Shown: piece after piece, positions 13,069 to 21,645 of the stretch | Numbering within the stretch: the stretch's first letter is position 1 | Layout: each line of letters begins with the position of its first letter | Assembly: GCA_907163375.1 (NCBI GenBank) | Contig: CAJQUW010008702.1 | Span: forward strand, 117,087-181,086 | Source: Prostheceraeus crozeri | Taxonomy: Eukaryota; Platyhelminthes; Polycladida; Euryleptidae | Reading direction: 5' to 3' | Length of the DNA stretch: 64,000 bases | Position numbers and translations under genes: made by a program | Notes under the pieces: model-generated | The model's database searches: none | Seen by the model: the letters and a program-made list of their open reading frames with translations, nothing else | What the model was told of the DNA's origin: nothing

Positions 13069-13645
13069 CAGGGATCGGCAGCCATAACCAGCCCGCGTAC
13101 CACTTGATCAAATCTAACCTACTCGCAGATCGCATCCCCAGCAGAAGCTTTATCATTCGAAAATAAATATTTATTTCGACGTTTGAAAACAAATCACAGA
13201 ACAAAGAATGTATGGGAATGAGACGTCGGCCGCGAAAGACTATCCTATCATGCAGATAGAAGGAACAGAAAAGACATTGTTGAAACGAAATTGTGATGTT
13301 TGACCAATCGATGGACACAGGAATGAAGACCTTAGGAAGAAAATGAATCTAGAAGGCATTTCGTTGTTCTATGATGAAGAAAACTGCTGTGGTATAGCCA
13401 CATTATGAGAAAAAAAGATGAATGGACGAAGTAATCTTTTCAAGCTTGAAGACGAAGGTGGCAGACTGAGAAAAATGCGAGCAAAACATGGTCGCAAGTT
13501 GTCTCCGATGACCTCTGAGCCCTGGACCTAAATCAATCGCCTGACCCGTTCAACGTGGAAAAGGCCGAAAGTAGGTTATCAATTTTACAAAATCAATTGT
13601 AGACGACGTGTGTTGGGTTCGCGGGCCGTGGGTGGCTGACCCCTG
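13069..13645. mobile_element. short non-autonomous hAT element with 8-bp TSD
   Basis: The ends are CAGGGATCGGCAGCC on the left and, reverse-complemented from the right, CAGGGGTCAGCCACC. Both continue into a GGCCCGCG-like word. Both sides are flanked by the identical octamer GTCTATTC (13061-13068 and 13646-13653), the 8-bp duplication of hAT transposons. The CAGGGGTC start is a familiar hAT terminus. At 577 bp and without a transposase it must depend on a partner in trans. The 87-codon minus frame at 13055-13318 crosses its end and is not a gene. Confidence 0.88.
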
Positions 13646-13653
13646 GTCTATTC

Positions 13654-15470
13654 AATACAATTGCAGTCACAACAATGGAAATAACAAGCAATTAAAAAAA
13701 GTTATGTTAAATGACCATCAAAGGTCGCCATTGAATATGTTTTCTAATTAGCGCCACGACTGCTCAAAGCCTCAATCCAACCACTGTTCAGCATTCCTGC
13801 ATAGAATGGGAAATGTCCTTTCCATTCATTTGAATAAGTTTACTCAACTTCGATGACAGGACATTGCAAGATATAATATTGAACAATCTGAAAATATGTG
13901 TTATCTTTTACTTTTGCATCAGTATAACGAGATGTTTATTGAGAATATGAATCAAAATTATAATCAAACAATCTCATAGTTCAAAGTCACAGGACACATG
14001 ACTATGTGACATCTATTGTGACATCCTCACAATTCCTTTTAACAGACTTCATGTTTCCTAAAATATAGTTTTAAAATAACTTGGTTTAACGCAAGCTACC
14101 GAGTAAACAATTAGGAAATCTTTCAAAATTACCGGACAATTTTTATTTTTATTTTTACTTTTTGTTTTTCTTGTCATCTGCATTATTCATCGTCGTGAAA
14201 CTTATTTCATGCGCGTACTGAACAGACGTACTTTTTTGTAATCAATATTTTTCGGTAATTTTTATTGCCTTTTTATAAACCATTAAAAACATATTAAAAA
14301 ATGCCAAATCCGGCAACTACTGAGAAAAAATGCAACGTTATTTGCGATGAGGTAGTAAACGACATCAAATGTCGGTTTCCTGTTAATGCTGAATAAATAG
14401 TAGTTCACCTGTTACATCAGTGCAGAATGAGATTATAGGCTTCATCAATCAGCTGTAGTGATCCGAAGATATTCGATTAGCATCATCATGATCGATTGGT
14501 TTAAGTTCAATGCAATTTACTGTCATACAGATTCTCTCACAGACAGTTCTTAAATATACCTCATTGGAAAATTTATCTCTGAAGATGATTCTGGACAAAC
14601 TATCACATCTTCGCAGGGATCAGAAACCTGCTCCAGCAATGCACAACTATTCAATCAAACTAACGCCATGAAAGAATACTTTGCAGTGCCATGCACAAGA
14701 TTATGTATGAAGACAGCAGAAATATAGATCCATCTTTCCGCTGCAGTGTTTGAAGTGTGGTGAATTACTGGTAATTTAGAGGTAAGATTGAAATAAATTA
14801 CTGGTAAATTGCCGACACACAATTGATCATTTTGCGGGGCTTCCTCACTACATTTTCCTATGAAAAAATTTCCAATGCACTCACTTTTAAGACGTTATAC
14901 GCAAACCAATAGGTCAAAATACATGCAGATAAGGTTAAGAAGATTACTCCGTGTAAAGTATATCCCCTAGGCAATATAATGTAATCAATACATTATTGTA
15001 TTATCAGGGGAAGTTACTGAGCCTACTGAAAATACGCTAAGAAATTCAAATTAGCAAGTCGCAAATCACGATGTACAAAAAATTATTAAGCTTACTCAGC
15101 GAGTGAATTCCGTCCAACTGAAGCTGTCAGAATTGTCGCTTCAATTTATCCCAGTATTTAGCGTCATCCTAACGCTGGTGCATCTGGTTCTCCTTACTAA
15201 TGGATAAAGGCGATCAGGTCTGTTATTATTCATGCCGCATCAACTTGTCAAAATAACGAGAGATTCCAGACGTGACACATTTAATTGATCCCAAATGAAA
15301 TGAACTGCCCTTTAATTTGCACATCGACAGCCTGAGATTAACCCACGATTGATCCATATGAAACTTCGTTTGATATTCACATAGCTAGGTGGCTTTGAAT
15401 TGAAGGCCACATACATGTATATATAGGCCAACTTAAATTAAAGAAACGTTATAGTCCTATCGATGTGTGT
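13654..15470. other. no gene recognised
   Basis: No frame of note, no clear repeats and no transposon ends are visible in this AT-rich interval. Confidence 0.4.
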
Positions 15471-15702
15471 GTTCGTGAAGGTAGCGGGTTGACCTACATA
15501 TGAAAAATGAATGGTTTGGCGTCAGTACTCCCCCTTACTGGGGACTTGGACGGTGCTGACATAGTCATACTTTAATCTGGAGAGGTATGGCACTTCAAGC
15601 TCATGATGCCCATCCTGATGACTTCTAATGACACTTTAGGGGCTCAACCACTGGACCGAAAGATCTCTGGACCAAGCACTCAACCTCTGTGCCACGGATG
15701 CC
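15470..15702 (-). repeat. candidate tRNA-derived SINE
   Basis: On the minus strand from 15702 the sequence reads GGCATCCG, then TGGCACAGAGGTTGAGTGC, a good polymerase III A box, and about 45 bases later GGTTGAGCCCC, a degenerate B box. The body continues to about 15470. The spacing is tRNA-like but the arms do not pair well. I infer an old SINE; the far end is not sharply defined. Confidence 0.45.
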
Positions 15703-15715
15703 TACATGTACATAG

Positions 15716-17092
15716 TATGTATTGCTTTTATCGTTATGAATAAAGCAAATGTTCAATTCCTTTCAAATGTTAAAGACAAATTTTTAATGACAAATCAATT
15801 TTTCTAACGATTGCAGCAAAAACAGCAGAAAATGTTAAAATAACGTTCAATTGCGATTTCAACATAAATAAAGGTATGACTTCTAATCTCAAACCCTATT
15901 GATAAAAGCTAAGGAAAAACTATCAAAAAACTATGAAAAATTATGTAAAAACTACATAAGCGCGTCATCCACCATACAAAACCGTATACTTTCTTTAACA
16001 AGTTGTGAAGAACGAGTTGCTCTTTCTATGTTTTTCTATACTTTCAAAGGCATTTTAAAATACTTGGTAAGATTTTTTAGAATTATTTTGCTTTAATTTC
16101 GAAAAAAAATAATGATAGGCTCACTTCATGTCATGAACAACACCTAAACTGCGATGCGTTGCACAAATTCATTCAGTAGACCCAGTAGGGCTACAGGACT
16201 AGTAGCCTACGCAAGCCTAGGACCATATTTCTAAGAGAAGGTATATAGGCTACAAGTTATGTTGCACAAACACAGGAAATGTTCATTTAAGGCTTGTTGA
16301 AAAATGTTCATTTCGACACAGTACTTTCCTTGATAGATGTAGATAATCAGCTTCAGAGTATTGATCGATCACTAATTTTATCTAATGGTAGGTAACGACA
16401 TGGAAAAGTTACTAGCTTCATTTTTTGGTTAACCTTAGTCAATTATAGAAAAAATGAACAAAATAGCTCTAGCCATCCATGACATTGCTTGAAACATTAT
16501 TGTCTCCATTCATCTAAATTTGCTACATAGCATGTGCATTCCTTCACATTGACAGTTAGTTTGGATTGTGTTTATAGGTTATAAAGATTTGCAGTGCATA
16601 ATGCACAAAATATTGAATTTCATAAATTTGCGTATTTTGAAACACAATTTCATGTTGAGCTAATTTCATTTGAAATTTGAAATTTTCGAAAAGCTTTATT
16701 TAGTAAATTGAGTTTGATTAGATGCCAAATTATCATATCATTCGTAAATTAACTATCGAATATCTTATGACTTTTTCAAACAAACAGCTAGTTGGATAAT
16801 ATCACTTGTGATTGCTCATTTAGGCTGCTATTCTGTAGTACTTTTGCTTTTCTTCCATCAATATCTTACCATTCAAATCTTGAACTTAATTTAAGACAAT
16901 TAAGATCAAAACAAATTATCAAGACTGAATTAGGATACCATGTGATAGACCGTCCAGTAGCTTTTAGCTAGAACAATGCCTATATGCCGCTAAACTTTTG
17001 ATTATCCAATCTATTTGGATGAAAGATTAACAGACTTCTTAAAAATGTCAATTATTTAATTCTTAATCGCAATTTGCGTGACAAAGAATCAT
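15716..17092. other. no gene recognised
   Basis: AT-rich sequence with one weak 65-codon frame at 15899-16096 that resembles nothing known. Several TAGGCCTA-like words lie near 16190-16260. Confidence 0.4.
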
Positions 17093-17416
17093 ACAACAAA
17101 GGTCTGTCGTAGTTCATTGAATATCGAAAGAGAATGACAGCTATTAAGTGAATGCAAGACACCGACACCCTTGATTCCTCGACAGCACTCGCCTGACCTA
17201 GGAATCGAACCGAAGTCCGCGGTGGAGACGAGCTCGAACCTTCTTCACTAGGCCACGCTGACGGTTCAAAAGGAATGCGAGCGAAGGCAGAAGTCATCTC
17301 TAAGTGATATCGACAGCATATTGTCCTATTATTATTATTGACAGAACGCTAACAACGTTTACATTGTACGAGACAGCATATCAGCATGTCATACGACTAC
17401 GTCACAGTGTAGTTTG
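17093..17416 (-). repeat. 324-bp tRNA-like repeat, unit 1
   Basis: The unit begins ACAACAAAGGTCTGTCG and ends CAGTGTAGTTTG, and the next unit follows directly. On its minus strand it has TGGCCTAGTGAAG (A-box-like) and GGTTCGATTCC (a perfect B box) 44 bases apart, exactly tRNA spacing. More than 100 bases precede the A box, unusual for a simple SINE whose tRNA head is normally at the 5' end. This unit is uninterrupted and shows what the Polinton target looked like before insertion (GCGGTGGAGACGAGCTCG at 17219-17236). Confidence 0.75.
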
Positions 17417-17554
17417 ACAACAAAGGTCTGTCGTAGTTCATTGAATATCGAAAGAGAATGACAGCTATTAAGTGGATACAAGACACCAACACCCTTGATT
17501 CCTCGACCGCACTCGCCTGACCTAGGAATCGAACCGAATTCCGCGGTGGAGACG
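17417..17554 (-). repeat. 324-bp tRNA-like repeat, unit 2, left part (split by the Polinton)
   Basis: This is a head-to-tail copy of unit 1 starting at the same ACAACAAAGGTC word. It stops at GGAGACG (17548-17554) where the Polinton begins and continues on the far side from 36683. The bases GAGACG at 17549-17554 are the left copy of the target duplication. Confidence 0.85.
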
Positions 17555-18027
17555 AGTAGTATATAGTGTGACATCCGGCGCGTCGCTTCGCTTCGCTTGC
17601 ACCGGATGTCACACTTTTGCGGGTATTTTCAAAAATTTACGTAGTCTATAAAGTTCAAAAATTTAGGTAGACTCCAAATTTCACGTGGGCGAAAATTTAG
17701 GTAGCGACAAATTTTCAAAAAATCAAAATTTCAAAAATTTAGGTAGTCTCCAAATTTCGAAAATTTAGGCGGTCTCAAAATATCACGTTATCTAAAAAAT
17801 ATCACGTAATCTAAAAAATATCACTTGGTCGAAAATTTAGGTACTCTAAGAATTTCACGTAGACTCAATATACCAGAAGATTGTATTCAAAATATTTATT
17901 CAAATATTTCTTTAAAAATGAATGAAACAAAAGTGGAAGAAACCGCAAAAATACATCCTTCGTTATCATATGAAATGAACAAAGAAAAGCACAAAGATAG
18001 AGTTAGGTATATGAAAAGAAATAATGT
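17555..18027 (+). repeat. Polinton left terminal inverted repeat
   Basis: It matches the inverse of about 36050-36682. The outer ~60 bases are almost identical to the other end. Inside lie repeated words of the type AAATTTAGGTAG, CACGTGGGCG and TATCACGT. The repeat reaches into a copy of the first codons of the small protein gene at the opposite end, so its last ~120 bases are duplicated coding sequence. The left copy is shorter than the right one because the right one has more internal repeat units. Confidence 0.9.
17566..17614. repeat. terminal palindrome (hairpin) within the Polinton TIR
   Basis: GTGTGACATCCGG at 17566-17578 pairs perfectly with CCGGATGTCACAC at 17602-17614, leaving a 23-base loop containing GCGTCGCTTCGCTTCGC. 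The same hairpin is conserved at the right end (about 36623-36671). The loop contains GCGAAGC on the other strand, a sequence known to form an unusually stable DNA mini-hairpin. Confidence 0.9.
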
Positions 18028-18082
18028 TATGAACAAGCGATGAAGGATGTTCACTAGTACTAACTAATAACATTAACACCTT

Positions 18083-18496
18083 CACTTAATGTTGTTGCGC
18101 TGCTTGCTGTTGTGCTGCTTGCTGTTGCGCTGCTCACCGTTGTGCTGCTTGTTCTTCGTTAATTTGATTTATAACTTGTTCATAAGTTGGCCGCCCTGTT
18201 GTACCGACGTTGTTCGATGATGTTGTTGATTGTTCAATAATTTGTTCGTCCCGTTCTTGTGATAAGTTTCTATTTAAAGAAAATATTACTTTCTGCCGTT
18301 GTTCAATTAAGTTTAATATTTTCTTATCAATTGTATAATTTATGTGCGAGTCTTCGATCCATTCAAAAATGCTTCCCATATCCAAGTGTAAGAAGATTTT
18401 ACTTCGTGCTTGCAGATGTATGATTTCCTTTGTTAACTCCTGAATTCTTCTCCGCTTTGTCTCCAATTGAACAGATCTTTCAGTAGATCCAACCAT
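18083..18496 (-). CDS. Polinton small protein, unknown, glutamine-rich tail
   Basis: Part of the Polinton fossil. The 120-residue frame is charged and helical, with an N-terminal coiled-coil-like region (TKRRRIQELTKEIIHLQ) and a Ser/Thr and Gln/Ala-rich end. The DNA around its end (18088-18160) is a degenerate tandem of CTGCTTGCTGTTG units. I do not recognise the family. It lies next to the left terminal repeat and opposes the protease gene. Confidence 0.45.
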
Positions 18497-18499
18497 TGT

Positions 18500-19040
18500 G
18501 ACGATGAAATTTAAACTAAGATTGTAATGTGTTTTTGTGAATTGTGTGTGTGTTTAAATAGTAAGTGAAAATTATTAATGGTGATCTAAGCAAAGCGGCA
18601 TTGTAGGTGAATGAAGTTTGCTTGACAACATACGGGTATGACATGACGGGTATGATTAAATGTACTTGAATGTCAATGGGGAAATTGCACCGCATTGTAA
18701 ATCATTTCATCGACCAAAACGCAAACCACATCCAGAACCGGAACCAGAAAAGTTTTGGTTTTGGCTTGACAATCGGTCTCGACTGTCGATACTGCGATAT
18801 TGTATTGAATGATTGCTATAACAACAGAATATTCCCTCAAAGCAGAGAATGAATTAATAGATTGCTTTTATGTCATTAACGCTATGTTATGAATGTACAA
18901 CCCGGGTATGATCGCCTAAAACAATCATGCGGTTTGAGAAATGTGGTAACAGATGTTGCTATTGTCTTAATACAGATAAAACAAGCAATATCCTCTTAAT
19001 GGGAGTTCATAAAAATAAAATGGAACATTGTTAAACAATA
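18500..19040. other. Polinton intergenic stretch between divergent genes
   Basis: No gene seen. GGGTATGA-type words recur (about 18633-18656 and 18903-18910). The stretch separates the minus-strand gene at 18134-18496 from the plus-strand protease and probably holds promoters for both. The protease start is preceded by TTCCATTTAAAATG. Confidence 0.4.
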
Positions 19041-19058
19041 CATTTTATTCCATTTAAA

Positions 19059-19484
19059 ATGAGCAACATAAATGATTTCTTAAAACAATACGTCAAACAA
19101 ACCACGACAAATTTCGATTTAAAAAAGATCGCAAATCAATTGGGAATAAAGAATTTTCATATCCTAATGAGAGATGAATTACAACTCCTAAAAAATAAGC
19201 CATCTATAAATTTCATAACAAATCTTCACACATCAGAGCAAAAAGGGGTACATTGGTCTGCGGGGAGAAAGAATACTAGTGTAGAAAACTATCGGTTCGA
19301 CTCTTATGGACTTCCCCCTACAAATGAAGTCAAAGAATTGCTTGGAAATGGAACATACAATGCGTTTCATATTCAAAAACCAGGAACTACTTATTGTGAT
19401 CAATTATGTCTTTATGTTTTATTTAAATTACAGGAAGGAGTACCATTTCTTGATATTATGTTAGAATTAAATAAGGGAATTTAA
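19059..19484 (+). CDS. PRO: Polinton adenovirus-type cysteine protease
   Basis: Part of the Polinton fossil and the only core Polinton gene on the plus strand. The 141-residue frame has the adenain-type layout: NFITNLHTSEQKGVHWSA with the catalytic His near residue 65, then FDSYGLPPTNEV with the acidic residue near 81, then TTYCDQLCLYVLF with the catalytic Cys near 117. In adenoviruses and Polintons this enzyme is thought to process capsid precursors. Its length matches the family. Confidence 0.9.
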   Translation: MSNINDFLKQYVKQTTTNFDLKKIANQLGIKNFHILMRDELQLLKNKPSINFITNLHTSEQKGVHWSAGRKNTSVENYRFDSYGLPPTNEVKELLGNGTYNAFHIQKPGTTYCDQLCLYVLFKLQEGVPFLDIMLELNKGI

Positions 19485-19689
19485 TTCCCGAAAAACGTTA
19501 GTTCCAATGGCTAGCTAAAGGATACTTGTAATTAAAGTTCAAACGAAGCAAGCTAAAGCGCCACCTAAAGGTTAAAGCTCGAATATTTGCAATTCGTTTT
19601 GATAAAATCTGCCAGTGATTTCCTGATCATCTAAATCTTTGATTTCGTAAGTAATCGGATAAGTTTGATTTATTTTACAAACTTCAAAT

Positions 19690-20846
19690 ATTTCTTTAGT
19701 CTAATAACCAACAAAGCCTTTTTCAAATATATTCTTATACTTAAATATTCGTACCCTATCTCCAATTTTAAATTTCGGCTTATGTTTCTGTAAATTCGGA
19801 TTACTCTCATTCGAATAATTATTTTCGAATATTTTCTTTCGTATTAAATCAGGATCGTCAGAAGCATTCTTTGGAGTTTCTTCAATACCTGAATGAACTT
19901 TATTATTGTACTGATCTACAATTCCTGGTAGTATCTTCAACCATTTCTGATTTCCTTGTTCTGTAAATTTCTTGAATAATTTATTTTTTAACGTCCGATT
20001 TAATCGCTATATTACTACAGCCTTTCCAGCATTTTCTGTGGAATAAACAGTTTCAAATAGTGGCCTAACATTTCTGTTATAAAACTCAGACCCTTTGTCA
20101 ACAAACAATTTCTCTGGCTTTCTATTAGTTTCTTTAAAGATTTCTTCAAACGCATATTTAACCGACAGACCACTTTTGTTTTTTAAAGGCTTTACCCAAG
20201 CGTATCCTGGATATAAATCTATAACGGTCAATGCGTATTTACAATCAGAATCATTCGGCATATGAATAAGATCAGCGCTCCGAATATCATCTTTATTAAA
20301 TACTTTTACTTTCAATAGATATTTAGGCCTTCTATATTCTTTATGAATTTCAGACGCGTAGGTTTCAGAGTTATGAGTTTTGTCTAAACCCTGTCCGAAT
20401 AATATTTTAGCTTGTAAAGCTTTCTCAACAAACATTCTTTCAATTCTTTCTCTAAATGTAGGATTTTGAATACTATCTAATTCTTGAATCATCTTCTTAT
20501 CAGCTACATGTCTAGAAGTCATATCATCATATTCTCTGTATGCTAAATCATGTCTGTAAGCTGCTGCATCTACTCTGTTTATTGGTTCTTCACCTGGTTT
20601 TGGATTATTATTCTCATCTAGTCTTATATCTAATCGAGTTCCTGGGCCGGTATATGAATGACCAGGAAGATGTTTTTCTTTCGAATATTTACTCCAAATA
20701 AATCCAGGAAAGTTTTCTAATGTTTTTTGTATGTCACCTCCGCTATGCTGACAATTTGAGGTTTTATGTACTTTTAAGAGGTAATTCAATAAATCTAAAT
20801 TAGAAATTTTTAATTTAATTAAATTTTCGGAATTTGTAGAATACAT
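19690..20846 (-). pseudogene. INT: Polinton integrase region with N-terminal phospholipase A2-like domain
   Basis: Part of the Polinton fossil. The first half has a parvovirus VP1-type phospholipase A2 signature: YTGPG (calcium loop, residues 65-69) and the HD..Y catalytic word YRHDLAYRE (His about 99). The second half is a retroviral-type integrase: TYASEIHKEYRRP, SADLIHM and FVDKGSEFYN. Toward 19701 comes the C-terminal part with YNNKVHSGIEETP and KIGDRVRIFKYKN, an SH3/chromo-like DNA-binding tail. The integrase would join element ends to the target and make the 6-bp duplication. The lipase domain may help particles cross membranes, as it does in parvoviruses (inference). Confidence 0.88.
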
Positions 20847-20869
20847 TTTTAAAGAGAAAATAAAATAAA

Positions 20870-20995
20870 TGTTTTAATCGAACTTTGTTCAGAGGCTTTA
20901 GCCGATCGGACCAAAGGTCCTCAGGTTACTAACCTATCGAACGTTGTTCAGAGGCTTTAGCCGATCGGACCAAAGATCCTGAGGTTATTACCGAA
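20870..20995 (-). repeat. two tandem copies of a Polinton intergenic repeat
   Basis: GTTCAGAGGCTTTAGCCGAT followed by CGGACCAAAG.TCCT occurs twice, about 51 bases apart (starting near 20886 and 20947). Related copies lie at 24911-24936 and, inverted, at 26918-26940, all between Polinton genes. The segments are GC-richer than the surroundings and partly self-complementary. Confidence 0.7.
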
Positions 20996-20999
20996 TCAA

Positions 21000-21165
21000 A
21001 CTAGGACTTAGATATATTCCAGAACCATCATTAGTTTCTTTAATTTCAATTAAATCATCAACATTGTGGACAATATTTTTAGGAACTCGTTTTCCTTCAT
21101 CAACTAAGTTTAATTTATTAATAAAATTATCTACTACTCCTTGTCCTCTAGCAACTTTCTCTAGC
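21000..21165 (-). other. Polinton small frame next to the Penelope-like insertion
   Basis: Minus-strand sequence here reads like coding (ELEKVARGQGVVDNF, then ETNDGSGIYLSPSL). On the far side of the Penelope-like element, near 24310-24402, is a second minus-strand stretch with a Polinton-type start (CTAAAAAATG). The retroelement seems to have landed within or beside a small Polinton gene. The family is not recognised. Confidence 0.4.
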
Positions 21166-21207
21166 TCTCTGTTATTGCTTGGAATTGCTTACTTATTGGT
21201 ATTGATT

Positions 21208-21594
21208 TACTTACTCTCTTGCAAAAAATGCGGGTTACAGTATGTAGGTCAGACTACTCAGGCTCTACACTGCAGATTAAATGGACATCGTAATAGCATT
21301 AGTAAAGGCACTAAGAATACATTTCTAATTAATCATTTCCGTGAAGTAGGACATACTTGTAATGACATTTCTGTTCAAATTATAGATGTTATTAATGACA
21401 GTAAAGATAAAAATGATGTTGTTCGAAAACTTAATAAAAGCGAAGATTTTTATATACGCACGTTAAATACTTTGCATCCCTTAGGACTTAATGATAGAGT
21501 TTCTGGAGGTGGTTGCGTGTCAAAAGGCACTGTTGATTATGGTAGCTATTTCAACAGTCCTATCCCCAGACGCAAACGTAGTCATGGCGTTTGA
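21208..21594 (+). CDS. GIY-YIG endonuclease domain of the Penelope-like element
   Basis: The useful part begins at LIYLLSCKKCGLQYVGQTTQ, which has the GIY..YIG core as IYLL and YVGQT with a CxxC pair between, as described for Naiad elements. Then come ALHCRLNGHRNSI (catalytic Arg and His) and SEDFYIRTLN (catalytic Glu). The frame can be followed upstream to 21064, but those codons overlap Polinton sequence and are probably not part of the protein. An in-frame TGA (21592-21594) separates it from the reverse transcriptase, and both are in the same reading frame. The nuclease would nick target DNA to prime reverse transcription. Confidence 0.85.
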   Translation, partial: YLLSCKKCGLQYVGQTTQALHCRLNGHRNSISKGTKNTFLINHFREVGHTCNDISVQIIDVINDSKDKNDVVRKLNKSEDFYIRTLNTLHPLGLNDRVSGGGCVSKGTVDYGSYFNSPIPRRKRSHGV

Positions 21595-21645
21595 AATAGG
21601 AAAAAGGTCAATAAGACCAATAATATTGATGACTCGATAGCATAT

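Noticed and set aside
14348-14366. TGAGGTAGTA, the start of let-7 microRNA
   Set aside because: Only the first ten bases match, the rest diverges (AACGACATC), and the local fold has a loop too short for a microRNA precursor.
17825-18043. Plus-strand 72-codon frame at the left Polinton end as a separate gene
   Set aside because: Most of it is terminal-repeat sequence plus the echoed first codons of the gene at the right end.
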